This document shows, piece by piece, positions 26,979 through 36,081 of a stretch of DNA of 64,000 nucleotides; positions within the stretch are counted from its first letter, which is position 1; each line of letters opens with the position of its first letter. Made by a program: the position numbers and the translations under genes. The DNA is from Lachnoclostridium sp. Lineage in GTDB: Bacteria; Bacteroidota; Bacteroidia; Bacteroidales; Muribaculaceae. The DNA lies in NCBI GenBank assembly GCA_023667185.1, contig JAMPAP010000003.1, positions 1 to 64,000 on the forward strand, in the 5' to 3' direction. The notes beneath the pieces were generated by a model, which had not been told where the DNA came from, ran no database searches, and worked only from the letters and a program-made list of their open reading frames with translations.

Positions 26979-27025
26979 TTTTTGGAAAACTTTGAAAATT
27001 TTGACGTTTCAAAGTTTTCCAAAAA
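26979..27025 (-). terminator. Strong terminator of the Usp-fusion gene
   Basis: A perfect 19-bp inverted repeat (26979-26997 with 27007-27025) with a 9-nt loop is followed on the minus strand by TTTTTATA. It starts 33 bp after the stop codon of the gene at 27059. Confidence 0.85.
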
Positions 27026-27058
27026 AGGAAATAATCTTAATGTTGAGAAATCAAGCCG

Positions 27059-28195
27059 TTACACTGGAATCACCATCATAGGGACGTCAATATGAAACAG
27101 TAGTTTGTGTGCAATACCGGGGTTGAAGAGCCGGGCAAAGATGTTTTTCTTACGGTTAGGAACTACTATCAGTGATGAGCGAGTGGTAAGATATATCCGC
27201 TCGAAATCACCGATGGTATTTTCCTTGGTGATATTCTCGGCCGCGAAGGTGTAGCCATCGTAATGGCGGCGGCAGTAGTTGAGCAGTGATTCTTTGGAGG
27301 AGCTGTTGCCCGCCATCGAATACTTCTTCGATGGAAGATTCACGAGCGTCACGTTAAAGTTACCCGTAGGGAACAGACGGTAAAGTGCATCAAGTGCAAG
27401 GATGTCTTCTTGATCAAGGCTGCATACCATCATCACTTCCTTGATTGATGTCAGGGAGTCAAGAGTAGTTTTCTCAGGCACGGTGAATACCGGATAGCGG
27501 CAAGTGTCGAGGACTTCAGCTGTGACACTGCCTACGAGATCGCGCTCTTTCTTTCCGGCACCACGTGTGCCCATCACTATGAGCATTGGGTGATTCTCTC
27601 GTGAAAAAGCGTCAATCACCTCTTCAGGTACACCCTCGAGCACGTCAGCCTTGAATTTAACGGCGGGCAGCTGCCCGTTTTTGATTTTCTGCTTGAGGCC
27701 TTTGACGAAGTTATCCATCAAGCTTTGAGTCTCCGTATTGATGTCATGGTCAATCTCAGCATCTTCAGCAGCGTTGTTGTCAAAAGTAAGGACGTCACTC
27801 AGAGGCATCGCTGAGTCGAGTGTCGACGGGGCGATATAAGTATGAATGATTCGGATGGAGGCATTATGGTGAGAGGCGATGCGAAAAGCCAAGTCGCAGG
27901 CCATGAGGGAATGCTCGGAAAAATCCACCGGAACGAGGATCAGAGGAGAGCGGGAGTCGCTTGCCACAGAACATTCACAGGCGAAGATGTCAAGATTTTC
28001 GATAATCCGCAGAGCCAGTGGCAGATCGGCTTCTTTGATACGCACTCTGACACCCGAGGATACCTCCGGATTTTCGAGATTCACATTCTGAAGCGTAGTG
28101 GCTACACCCTCTTTTTCGAGGATGTTTTTCAGGTGTTCAGCCTTATCAAGAGTGTGGATGGCAAGAGTGATTAGGCGGGAGTAAGAATCATTCAT
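27059..28195 (-). CDS. DUF2007 - tandem universal stress protein fusion
   Basis: The 378-residue cytosolic protein starts with a DUF2007-like (putative signal-transducing) domain of about 70 residues (ITLAIHTLDKAEHL...RVRIKEADLPLAL). It is followed by a Usp domain (about 82-235) with the ATP-type loop GTRGAGKKERDLVGSV, and a second, more divergent Usp domain (about 245-378) with SSLIVVPNRKK but no clear G-x2-G-x9-G loop. One active and one degenerate Usp domain is a frequent pattern. It is probably a nucleotide-binding stress sensor. It lies between two terminators, so it is probably monocistronic; I see no perfect promoter box in its short upstream gap. Confidence 0.85.
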   Translation of the reverse strand: MNDSYSRLITLAIHTLDKAEHLKNILEKEGVATTLQNVNLENPEVSSGVRVRIKEADLPLALRIIENLDIFACECSVASDSRSPLILVPVDFSEHSLMACDLAFRIASHHNASIRIIHTYIAPSTLDSAMPLSDVLTFDNNAAEDAEIDHDINTETQSLMDNFVKGLKQKIKNGQLPAVKFKADVLEGVPEEVIDAFSRENHPMLIVMGTRGAGKKERDLVGSVTAEVLDTCRYPVFTVPEKTTLDSLTSIKEVMMVCSLDQEDILALDALYRLFPTGNFNVTLVNLPSKKYSMAGNSSSKESLLNYCRRHYDGYTFAAENITKENTIGDFERIYLTTRSSLIVVPNRKKNIFARLFNPGIAHKLLFHIDVPMMVIPV

Positions 28196-28201
28196 AAACT
28201 C

Positions 28202-28235
28202 TAAAAAATGCGCAGTCCGGCTCGGGTCTGCGCAT
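28202..28235 (-). terminator. Terminator of the small HTH gene
   Basis: The 8-bp arms ATGCGCAG/CTGCGCAT (28208-28215 and 28228-28235) enclose a GC-rich loop, followed on the minus strand by six T/A-rich bases (TTTTTT at 28202-28207). It lies between the HTH gene and the Usp-fusion gene, and could act as an attenuator if both are read from one promoter. Confidence 0.75.
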
Positions 28236-28261
28236 TATGGGGATAAGATAACAACTAATTA

Positions 28262-28519
28262 TTAATCTTTATTCTGGCTCTGAAGTATTTCGATAGCCAT
28301 ATCATATATTGTAGTGTCGTCCAAAACCACAATACCGCCGTCAGGACCCGGCTCGATGTGAACACCACAATTTTTTCCGAACTCATAGTTGGTGCCGCCG
28401 AAGTAGTTGCGGACGGTCTGGGGAGTGGTGTTCAGCTTGTCAGCTATGAGTGTTATTGAGCCATCGGGGAGGCTGTCCTTGATACGACGGAGGTCGTTGA
28501 AAGTGATAGTCTTAGTCAT
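28262..28519 (-). CDS. Small HTH DNA-binding protein
   Basis: The 85-residue protein has a helix-turn-helix around residues 20-42 (ITLIADKLNTTPQTVRNYF) followed by a short acidic C-terminal part (LDDTTIYDMAIEIL). Such small proteins are frequent in Bacteroidetes and are annotated only as DNA-binding. It is upstream of the Usp-fusion gene and separated from it by a terminator. Target sites are unknown. Confidence 0.75.
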   Translation of the reverse strand: MTKTITFNDLRRIKDSLPDGSITLIADKLNTTPQTVRNYFGGTNYEFGKNCGVHIEPGPDGGIVVLDDTTIYDMAIEILQSQNKD

Positions 28520-28662
28520 GATACTATAAGTTTTGGGATTTGTATTTGTAGTAGTTATTAATTAGTGTGACTAAATTAGAGTTAAAAAATGACTTAAGCA
28601 AATAAATTGAAGAAAAAAATCAAATATCACTGAAAATTTTTTCAAAGCGTCACTTTCGGTCA

Positions 28663-29442
28663 TCAGATGCGCTCTACATCGGCGGCGTTGATCCAGGCGC
28701 GATGGGTGTTGTCAACGTTCACGTCAAGCCAAAGCGAGGGCACTGAATCAGCATGATTTAGTACCGAGTCAATGATCGTCACTTTAGTGCCCTCATGCAG
28801 AAGCATAGCTTCAAGGGAGCGGTCAGAGGGGGTACGGGGAGCAGTGCTGAGAATGGTCGATGGTGACAACACTATTGCTACATCATCAGCTTCGGATATA
28901 GCGGCGGCGCGGAAGGCGAAGAAGATGGCCGTGCCGCACACGAGAATACATATCAGTGCGCCGAAAAATCCGGTCTTGCGCAGGGGAATCGATGTGGTGA
29001 AGATGTAGAGGCAGATGCCGATTATGGTAAGCAAGAAGAAAGCGAATGCTATCCAGGCCCATGCGTCTGATTTGGCTTTGTTGGCCATCGAGTCAAGCGC
29101 GTTGCTAAGGATGGTGCCTCGCTCGCCGGGGCGGTCGACTATTTTTGAGTTGACAAATGCGAGATTCTCGCGGGCGTCAGTGAAAGTGGGGTCGAGGCGA
29201 AGAGCGCGCTCATACATAAGGATTGCTTTGCCATATTTACCGAGCCTGTAATAACAGTTGCCCATATTGTAGAGCAGCTCGGCGGAGGTGCCTTCGGAAG
29301 TAAGCGCCTCGGAATAGAGCCCTATGGCTTTTTCAAACTCATCGGCTGTATATGCCGAGTCGGCCTGCTGGATAAGGTCAGCGGCCCGGAGGTTGAAGAG
29401 GCTAACTGTGGATATGAAGAGCAGAATTAGAAATCTTGTCAT
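28663..29442 (-). CDS. batE: BatE, TPR and SH3-like protein of the aerotolerance operon
   Basis: Starting at MTRFLILLF gives 259 aa with a signal peptide (to LRA). TPR repeats follow (about 22-110; ELLYNMGNCYYRLGKYGKAI and RALRLDPTFTDARENLA), then two membrane helices (about 130-185), and a C-terminal bacterial SH3-like domain (about 200-259). It is the last gene of the Bat operon, 10 bp after batD. BatE is thought to join other Bat proteins in an envelope complex linked to oxygen or stress tolerance; the molecular role is unsettled. Confidence 0.88.
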   Translation of the reverse strand: MTRFLILLFISTVSLFNLRAADLIQQADSAYTADEFEKAIGLYSEALTSEGTSAELLYNMGNCYYRLGKYGKAILMYERALRLDPTFTDARENLAFVNSKIVDRPGERGTILSNALDSMANKAKSDAWAWIAFAFFLLTIIGICLYIFTTSIPLRKTGFFGALICILVCGTAIFFAFRAAAISEADDVAIVLSPSTILSTAPRTPSDRSLEAMLLHEGTKVTIIDSVLNHADSVPSLWLDVNVDNTHRAWINAADVERI

Positions 29443-29452
29443 CGCGAAAAAA

Positions 29453-31261
29453 TCATTTAGTGAGTTTGAAATTTTCCATGGAGTTGAGGGCATTGACGCC
29501 GTTGTCGTATACGCGATCCATCATCGAGGATGAGTCAGGGGTATAACGAGCCATTTCACATTCGTCAAGCACGTTGATAAACGAGTCGATAACTTCTTGG
29601 GAGTATCCTTTATCTGTAAGTGTGGCGGCGATGTTTTCTCGTGAAAGCTGTGACGCCGGGATTGAGAGCTTGTCGGACAGGTAGCCCCACACGGCGCGGA
29701 GCATCTCCTCGTAGAACTTGTCAGAATCGCCGGCCTTGACATATTCTCCGGCTTTCTTCAGGCGACGACGAGCCACTTTCGATGCCTTGGCATTGCGTCG
29801 GCCTGCAACGTCGGCATTAAGCTTCAGACGATTTCGATATATAAATAATGTGGCAAGCAGAGCTATGATGATTACAGCATACATCACCCAGTACCATGAG
29901 GTCAATACCACCGGCGATGAGGGCTGGGAGAGACGTTTGTCGCCTATCTTAATGAAACGGATGTCAGTGTTTTTGCTCTCGATATCCTTGCGGTCAGTAT
30001 CGGATGAAACCACCGTAGTGCCTTTTTCCACCTTTACGGGATAAGAGGGAGTATTCAGGGTGACGTAAGAGCGAGAGGAAGGATCGAAATATACAAATTC
30101 ATTTCCGCCGATGGTAAAATTTCCTACTGAGAGCGGAACGAATGCATATTCAACGGTCATTGTTCCGGTAACATCATTCCCTACGACGCTTGTCTCGACA
30201 TTGGAGTTAGGGGTATATTGCTCAAATTCCGTGGGGAAGTCGATCACCGGCTCCTTGAGGTATTTGATATTGCCGGTGCCTTTTATGGTATATAATAATG
30301 TGGCGGGATCGCCGGTGCGGAAGCTTGTGCCAACGAGGCGGGAGTCAACCGTGAACTTGCCGACTGCGCCGTTGAATGCAGCGGGACGCGGCTCGGGAAG
30401 CGGGGTGATGTTGATGGAGCCGGTGTTGGAGCTGACCTTAATCTTGAATTCTCGGGGCTGACGCACCTGGAATATGCCCATATTGACATTGTCATACTGG
30501 ATGACAGAAATGTCGTAGTTGCCTGAATTGATGGTAAGCTTTCCTGAGGTCTGAGGGAAGAGGATGCACTTTTTCAGTACAGCGGTCATGTAATTCTGCC
30601 CATTGTAGGTCTCAACCTCATTAAGCGAGGGTTGAACATCAAGCTCCTGAATAAGGAATCCGTCAAAACTGGGCTGACGTGTGGGCATGAACGAAGATAT
30701 AGAATACTTCGTGTATAGTTTAATGGTACAGCCTATAGCTTCCTGCTCATAGGCTGATGATTTGGAAAGGATAATCCTTACAAACACATCGTCGGCGTTG
30801 ACTTTTCGTCCGGCAGCCTGGGTATCCACATCATCGACATCTACCGGGCGCTGCGAGGCCGGCTTGTCAAGGTCAGCGCGGGGGTGTACCACGAATTTCA
30901 CTGCCGAGGTGGTCATCCGTTTGCCATCGGCGAGAATCGATGCCTCGGGGATAGTATATGTTCCGGCTTTACCGGCACGGTAATAGTAGGTGTACTCTAC
31001 TGTGCGTGAGGAGGTTGCCTTACCGTTAATCACCTGATATGACTGAGAAGTAGATGTGGATGGCCCGTAAAGGAGCTGGCAATCAGGGATGGGGTTTACC
31101 TTAAGGTCAGAGCCATCGGCATTAGCAAGACGGAAAGTGACGGGAAATTTGTCATCCTCGTAGACGCGCTGTGGAGCCTTTACGGTGAATGATACCTGAG
31201 CGGAGCATGTCAGGTAAAACGTGAGTAATAATATTAACGACAGGAGACGGTTCATAGACAC
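29453..31261 (-). CDS. batD: BatD, large periplasmic/membrane protein
   Basis: The 602-residue protein has a signal peptide (cleavage near CSAQ), several immunoglobulin-like beta domains typical of BatD (about 22-420), one membrane helix (VLTSWYWVMYAVIIIALLAT, about 450-472) and a basic cytosolic tail with helices. It is required with BatA-C for the aerotolerance phenotype in B. fragilis. It sits 13 bp after batC. Confidence 0.92.
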   Translation of the reverse strand: MSMNRLLSLILLLTFYLTCSAQVSFTVKAPQRVYEDDKFPVTFRLANADGSDLKVNPIPDCQLLYGPSTSTSQSYQVINGKATSSRTVEYTYYYRAGKAGTYTIPEASILADGKRMTTSAVKFVVHPRADLDKPASQRPVDVDDVDTQAAGRKVNADDVFVRIILSKSSAYEQEAIGCTIKLYTKYSISSFMPTRQPSFDGFLIQELDVQPSLNEVETYNGQNYMTAVLKKCILFPQTSGKLTINSGNYDISVIQYDNVNMGIFQVRQPREFKIKVSSNTGSINITPLPEPRPAAFNGAVGKFTVDSRLVGTSFRTGDPATLLYTIKGTGNIKYLKEPVIDFPTEFEQYTPNSNVETSVVGNDVTGTMTVEYAFVPLSVGNFTIGGNEFVYFDPSSRSYVTLNTPSYPVKVEKGTTVVSSDTDRKDIESKNTDIRFIKIGDKRLSQPSSPVVLTSWYWVMYAVIIIALLATLFIYRNRLKLNADVAGRRNAKASKVARRRLKKAGEYVKAGDSDKFYEEMLRAVWGYLSDKLSIPASQLSRENIAATLTDKGYSQEVIDSFINVLDECEMARYTPDSSSMMDRVYDNGVNALNSMENFKLTK

Positions 31262-31274
31262 AACTGTTGTAAGA

Positions 31275-32111
31275 TTACCATGGGTTTCCGGTAGCTTTGG
31301 AATTTAGAGAGTTAGACTTTTTCTTTTCAGCGTTTTCGCGTTCTATGCGCTGACGTGTAGCATTTTCAGCATTTTCCATAGCCTTGAGTATCTGCTGGGC
31401 GTTTTCAGGGCTTATCTGGCCCTGGCGCTGCTGCTGAGGCTGCTGGTTTTGCTTCTGCTGATCCTGCTGTTGTTGCTGATCTTTGTTTTGGTCTTTATTC
31501 TGGTCTTTGTTTTGGTCTTTGTTTTGATCTTGATTTTGCTGATTTTGTTGCTGCTGATCCTGATCTTTGTCTTTCTGATCCTGATTCTGATCTTGATTTT
31601 GATCTTGATTCTGATCCTGATTCTGCTGCTGTTGTTGCAGCATTTTCTGTGCGAGATAGAGGTTTTCGCGCGCCTGGTCATTATCAGGATTCTTGCGGAG
31701 AGCCTGCTTATAGTTCTCAATGCTTGCCTGATAGTCCTGCTTGTTGAAGGCAAGATTACCGAGGTTATAGAACGACTTTTCAATCAGCGACTCGTCAGCG
31801 ACAGCCGAATTGGCAAGCGACTGGAGCAAGTCTACAGCTTCAGCAGCTTCAGTATCAGCCGTAGAGCGCTGTTTGAGCAGTGATGCAGCAAGGTTAAATT
31901 GGGCTACACCATAGAATGGATCAGCTTCAATGGCTTTTCTATAAGCTACTTCAGCTTTGTCAAACCGGTTTTCGCGGAAGAGTTTGTTGCCATCAACCAC
32001 ATAGTTGCGAGCCTTGCGGCTATCGGAGCTCGACAAGGCTGCAGAGGGGGAGTCGGCCATAGCCGACATTCCTGAAAGTGCTAACAGAGAAACTAATAAT
32101 AACTTCTTCAT
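31275..32111 (-). CDS. batC: BatC, TPR protein with Asn/Gln/Asp-rich tail
   Basis: The 278-residue form starts at MKKLLLVS, preceded by a GGAG ribosome-binding site at 8 nt. An ATG six codons earlier overlaps batB by 4 bp (ATGA) but adds only MIGEMN. The signal peptide ends at SAMA. TPR repeats cover about 30-150. A very low-complexity tail (about 165-235) is built of DQNQ/DQNK units and a QQ run. BatC may bridge or scaffold the Bat complex in the periplasm. Confidence 0.88.
   Translation of the reverse strand: MKKLLLVSLLALSGMSAMADSPSAALSSSDSRKARNYVVDGNKLFRENRFDKAEVAYRKAIEADPFYGVAQFNLAASLLKQRSTADTEAAEAVDLLQSLANSAVADESLIEKSFYNLGNLAFNKQDYQASIENYKQALRKNPDNDQARENLYLAQKMLQQQQQNQDQNQDQNQDQNQDQKDKDQDQQQQNQQNQDQNKDQNKDQNKDQNKDQQQQQDQQKQNQQPQQQRQGQISPENAQQILKAMENAENATRQRIERENAEKKKSNSLNSKATGNPW
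31440..31650 (-). repeat. Low-complexity tandem codon repeat in batC
   Basis: About 210 bp encode repeats of Asp-Gln-Asn-Gln and Asp-Gln-Asn-Lys, from near-identical 12-bp units. Such a tract can change in unit number by slippage or recombination. Its antisense frame reads as a spurious Leu/Ile/Val protein. Confidence 0.75.
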
Positions 32112-32125
32112 ATTCATTTCTCCTA

Positions 32126-33175
32126 TCATTTACTAAAGAAGGTGAATTTTTTCAGCCATGAGATCTTGCGTGTGACGGTGACACAATAAAGTGTCATCAG
32201 TATCAAAGCTATCCATGCAAGCACGGGGAACTGCTCTGACTGTGGCGAGAATGACTTTCGCTCGTATTCGGTCTTTGACAGAGTGTCAAGTTTCTCGTCT
32301 ATCTCATTTACGGCCGAGGATGATGCGCCGTTGACGTATATGCCATCGCCGGCTTCAGCTATCTGGCGGGCTGTGGCTTCATCGAGCTTGGTGAATACAG
32401 TTTCGCCATTGGCCGGGTTGACCATATACTGGCCATTACCCAGAGGAATTCTGACACTTTTACCCGAGCCCATACCTATGACGTCAACCTGAATACCATT
32501 TTCGCCGGCACGACGGGCTGATTTGATGGCATCATCCTCGAAGTTTTCGCCATCAGTGATGATGATGATGGCTTTCTGGAAGTGGTCATCAGGGGTGAAA
32601 GAGTTCATGGCCATATCAATTGCCGCACCGATGGCGGTACCTTGAGTGGGCACCATATCGGTGGAAATGTTGTTGAGAAACAGTTTGGCAGAAATATAGT
32701 CACTTGTAATGGGGAGCTGGGTATAAGCATCGCCGGCGAAGACTATAAGACCCACCTTGTCATCGTTCATCTTGGCAATGAGCTTTTCAAGAATCTGCTT
32801 GGCGCGCTGCAGGCGGCTGATACCGTTTTCGCTATCAGTGGCTGATGCCATCATTGAGTTAGAGACATCGATACATACCATTACCTCGATACCACGAGCC
32901 TTGACTGTCTCGGTCTCAGCTTCATCGCCAATGCCGGTGGTAGCTCGCGGCCGTGCTATCATAACTATCAGTATTGCCATCACCACAAGGCCAAGTACCA
33001 TTTTCACCCATGGCATATATTTTGATGCGTCAGGCATGAGCGCTTCCAGGACGGCAGGATTCCCGTAACGCGCAAGCTTTTTGCGCCGGGCCATCCGCGC
33101 CCAGATGAAAAGGCCTGCCATTACGGGCAACAGCAGTAGCAGGTATAGAAGATGAGGATATGCGAAACTAAACAT
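32126..33175 (-). CDS. batB: BatB, VWA-domain membrane protein
   Basis: The 349-residue protein has two N-terminal helices (about 7-25 and 58-75), a von Willebrand A domain (about 95-300) with MIDAS motif DVSNS and the Thr/Asp positions (TQGTAIG, ITDGEN), and a C-terminal helix (about 318-338). It should bind a divalent metal in the periplasm and interact with BatA. It overlaps the batC upstream ATG by 4 bp. Confidence 0.93.
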   Translation of the reverse strand: MFSFAYPHLLYLLLLLPVMAGLFIWARMARRKKLARYGNPAVLEALMPDASKYMPWVKMVLGLVVMAILIVMIARPRATTGIGDEAETETVKARGIEVMVCIDVSNSMMASATDSENGISRLQRAKQILEKLIAKMNDDKVGLIVFAGDAYTQLPITSDYISAKLFLNNISTDMVPTQGTAIGAAIDMAMNSFTPDDHFQKAIIIITDGENFEDDAIKSARRAGENGIQVDVIGMGSGKSVRIPLGNGQYMVNPANGETVFTKLDEATARQIAEAGDGIYVNGASSSAVNEIDEKLDTLSKTEYERKSFSPQSEQFPVLAWIALILMTLYCVTVTRKISWLKKFTFFSK

Positions 33176-33194
33176 AATACATGCTGTTAGAGGG

Positions 33195-34181
33195 TTAGGG
33201 GATAGTTCTTACGACTGTATATCTCATCAGCAGAGCTAAGCTGAAGAGTGCCAATGCGGCAATGGCCCAGGGTAGGTAATCGTCCTCAGTAGATGAGAAG
33301 TTGCGAAGATCCATTTTGGTCTTTTCAAGCTGATCGATTTCAGCGAAAATATCCTTGAGCACATTGTTACCGGTGGCGCGGAAATATTTTCCTCCCGTGG
33401 TGGCTGCGATGTTTTTCAAGGTAGTCTCGTCAATCACAACGGGCAGATTCACATATTCGATGCGGCCAAACATGTTTTCCTGAGGATAAGGAGCCTCGCC
33501 GTTGGTGCCTACACCTATGGTGTAGACCTTGATGCCGAGTTGACGGGCAATTTCGGCGGCTGTCATCGGAGCCACTGTGCCGGTGTTGTTTGAGCCGTCA
33601 GTAAGGAGGATGATGCTCTTGGATTTAGCTTTACCGTCCTTGATGCGGTTGATAGAAGTGGCAAGACCGTCACCGATAGCCGTACCGTCCTGAAGCATCC
33701 CCATCTTGATATCGTTGATATAGTTGGCGATCAAGGAGCGGTCAGTAGTCATAGGAATAGTCGTGAAGCTCTCGGCAGCAAAAATCACTACGCCGATATT
33801 GTCGCCGTCACGGCCGGCAACGAATTTTGCAGCTACATCCTTTGCGGCCTCAAGACGGTCAGGCTTGAAATCGCGGGCGAGCATACTTGTGGAGATATCT
33901 ATTGCCAGCACGATGTCAGTACCCTCGACAGTGGAAGTATTCCAGGAGTCGCGTGTCTGAGGACGTGCAAGTACGATTATAACACATCCGAGGGCGGCTA
34001 ACTGCAGGGCGAAAACGACGTGGAGCAATATTTCGCGGAATGATCTTCCCACCTTTGCAAATGGCATGGTGGAGGAAACCTCCATTGATGCGTAGAGGTT
34101 TTTATACTTCCATATATACCACGCTATCAGCGGTATAAATAGCAGGAAGAGCCATAGACAATTAGGGTTAGCTAAGAGCAT
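33195..34181 (-). CDS. batA: BatA, VWA-domain membrane protein
   Basis: The 328-residue paralogue of BatB has N-terminal membrane helices (about 7-25 and 50-72), a VWA domain (about 85-290) with an intact MIDAS (DISTS, DGTAIGDG, LTDGSNN) and a C-terminal helix. It is the most conserved Bat component. It starts 11 bp after the preceding DUF4381-like gene and ends 19 bp before batB. Confidence 0.93.
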   Translation of the reverse strand: MLLANPNCLWLFLLFIPLIAWYIWKYKNLYASMEVSSTMPFAKVGRSFREILLHVVFALQLAALGCVIIVLARPQTRDSWNTSTVEGTDIVLAIDISTSMLARDFKPDRLEAAKDVAAKFVAGRDGDNIGVVIFAAESFTTIPMTTDRSLIANYINDIKMGMLQDGTAIGDGLATSINRIKDGKAKSKSIILLTDGSNNTGTVAPMTAAEIARQLGIKVYTIGVGTNGEAPYPQENMFGRIEYVNLPVVIDETTLKNIAATTGGKYFRATGNNVLKDIFAEIDQLEKTKMDLRNFSSTEDDYLPWAIAALALFSLALLMRYTVVRTIP

Positions 34182-34192
34182 ATATCGGAATG

Positions 34193-35167
34193 TTATTGTT
34201 TAAGTGTTGAAGTGTCGGGTTCAATGATTTCAGGCAGTGGCTTTGTCTCTTCGACAAACTGCATTGCAGAGTTGAATGCCTGCACATTATCATCAGGCAA
34301 CGGACGCACTTTGGCAAACTTGACAAAGTCAGCGACCTGAAGAACCTGATTCATATATCGGCGTGGCAAGCGGGTGTCGGGGTTGGATTCGAGAGCGTTC
34401 AGTATCTGGGTGGATGTCATCTCCATAGCGTTGATGCCGAAGCGGCGCTGCAGATATACACGAAGGATCTCGGTAAGAAGCGAGTAATATTCTTTCTCAT
34501 GGCCGCTCTCGCAAAGTTTGCGTTCGCGTAGGCTGAGAAGGTCAGCCACAGCCTGCTCGTAAGGAGGAAGCAAGGGCTCTTTGAGGTCTTCTTCAGCTGC
34601 TACCTTGCGCTTGCGGAAGTAGAACCACCATATAGCTCCGCCACCGGCGAGTAAGATGACAATCAGGAATATCCACCAATAATCTATTAGGAAATCAGGC
34701 AGATAGTCGGACCATTTACGGTCAACGTTACTGATGTCAGCAAAGTCGTTAAGCGTGATAGAGTCACCCACAACCGGGAGCACACGCAAAGCCAGAACAT
34801 TGGAAGAGATGGTCTCGCCGCGGCTGAGGAAGAGAATAGGGTTGAGCCGATAGTCACCGGAGTCAAACGACTGGATGAGAATATCGCGATTGACTTCCAG
34901 ACGGCCGTTGCCGTGGTCTATGGTGTCGGCATCAAGGATGCGGAGAATTTCCACCTTGGAGTTGAGCGTGTCCCTCGGGATAAGAAGCTGATCATTCTCT
35001 CCGAGTTCACCGATAATGTTGACATGGATGGGTGTAGCCTTACCCATCAGTAGCTGGGCGGAGTCAAGCGATATTGTCAACTTCACCCCCTGAGCCGCAT
35101 TGGCCGATGCAATGGCTGAAAGAATGACTATAGCGGATAATATGTAGCGAAGTAAGAATTTTTTCAT
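34193..35167 (-). CDS. DUF4381-like membrane protein of the Bat operon
   Basis: The start at MKKFLLRY gives 324 aa with a signal peptide (ending SANA). A periplasmic beta-rich domain covers about 22-165, one membrane helix about 170-192, followed by a basic segment (RKRKVA) and a helical cytosolic tail with EYYSLLTEILRVYLQRRFG and KFAKVRPLP, typical of DUF4381. Proteins of this type usually lie between DUF58 and BatA in MoxR-Bat operons. Its function is unknown; it may link the periplasmic VWA proteins with the cytosolic DUF58/MoxR pair. Confidence 0.8.
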   Translation of the reverse strand: MKKFLLRYILSAIVILSAIASANAAQGVKLTISLDSAQLLMGKATPIHVNIIGELGENDQLLIPRDTLNSKVEILRILDADTIDHGNGRLEVNRDILIQSFDSGDYRLNPILFLSRGETISSNVLALRVLPVVGDSITLNDFADISNVDRKWSDYLPDFLIDYWWIFLIVILLAGGGAIWWFYFRKRKVAAEEDLKEPLLPPYEQAVADLLSLRERKLCESGHEKEYYSLLTEILRVYLQRRFGINAMEMTSTQILNALESNPDTRLPRRYMNQVLQVADFVKFAKVRPLPDDNVQAFNSAMQFVEETKPLPEIIEPDTSTLKQ

Positions 35168-35174
35168 TACAATA

Positions 35175-36050
35175 TCATTTAAGACCACGGTTTTTAAACA
35201 GTGACATAAGTGCTTTGACATAGTCCTCGTCAGTGGCCACTGTGGCTATGTCGACGCGACTTTTGCGCATAGAGTCGATCATGCGCTGCTGAAGGTCATA
35301 CCACCACTTGCTGTAAGTGCGGCGGATGCTTTTTGAGGAGGTGTCGATCCACTTGGTAGCACCGGTCTCAAGGTCAGCAACACGCATCAGCCCTACATCG
35401 GGAAGCGAGGCATCACGTTTGTCGTAGACCTGAATGGCTATGACGTCGTGCTTGTTGCAAGCTATCTGAAGTGACTTGGTATAGTCGTTATTATCAATGA
35501 AGTCAGATATAAGGAATGTGGTGCAACGTTTCTTCAGTGCATCCGTAAAATAGCGCAGAGCCTGAGAGATGTCAGTGCCCGTGCCTGAAGGCTGAAAATC
35601 GATAAGTTCGCGAATGATAAGCAGGATGTGTTTTTTACCTTTCTTCGGGGGGATGAACTTTTCAATCTTGTCAGAGAAGAAAATCACGCCTATCTTATCG
35701 TTGTTGGTTATTGCCGAGTAAGCGAGGGTGGCTGCTATCTCGGCAATAATTTCCATCTTCTCTTCGCCAACGGCACCGAACAGGCGACTCCGCGATACAT
35801 CGATAAGGAGCATCACGGTAAGTTCGCGTTCCTCTTCGTAGACCTTTACAAAAGGCTTGTTGTGCCGAGCCGTAACGTTCCAGTCAATGTCACGAATGTC
35901 GTCGCCATACTGATATTCTCTGACCTCCGAGAAGATCATACCGCGTCCTTTGAAAGCAGTGTGATATTCGCCCGCGAAAATGTTTTGTGACAATCCGCGG
36001 GTCTTGATATCTATCTTGCGAACTTTTTTTATCAGTTCATTAGCTTCCAT
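35175..36050 (-). CDS. DUF58 protein with VWA-like MIDAS
   Basis: The 291-residue cytosolic protein has the DUF58 core (AGEYHTAFKGRGMIFSEVREY, YGDDIRDIDWN) followed by a VWA-like fold with a MIDAS-type DVSRS motif (about 108-112). DUF58 proteins act with MoxR ATPases in assembly or maturation of envelope or enzyme complexes. It starts 31 bp after moxR, a gap holding repeat copy D. Confidence 0.93.
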   Translation of the reverse strand: MEANELIKKVRKIDIKTRGLSQNIFAGEYHTAFKGRGMIFSEVREYQYGDDIRDIDWNVTARHNKPFVKVYEEERELTVMLLIDVSRSRLFGAVGEEKMEIIAEIAATLAYSAITNNDKIGVIFFSDKIEKFIPPKKGKKHILLIIRELIDFQPSGTGTDISQALRYFTDALKKRCTTFLISDFIDNNDYTKSLQIACNKHDVIAIQVYDKRDASLPDVGLMRVADLETGATKWIDTSSKSIRRTYSKWWYDLQQRMIDSMRKSRVDIATVATDEDYVKALMSLFKNRGLK

Positions 36051-36051
36051 A

Positions 36052-36067
36052 TAAGTGACGATTAAAT
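36052..36067 (-). repeat. Dispersed palindromic repeat, copy D (tail only)
   Basis: TAAGTGACGATTAAAT on the plus strand is the reverse complement of the tail shared by copies A-C. It fills half of the 31-bp gap between moxR and the DUF58 gene and may carry the DUF58 initiation region. Confidence 0.55.
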
Positions 36068-36081
36068 ATCAGTGATGGTTA

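Noticed and set aside
31449..31883. Open frame of 144 residues antisense to batC, rich in Leu/Ile/Val
   Set aside because: It is the complement of the Asp-Gln-Asn repeat; the hydrophobic composition is an artefact of that codon repeat and no start signal is visible.
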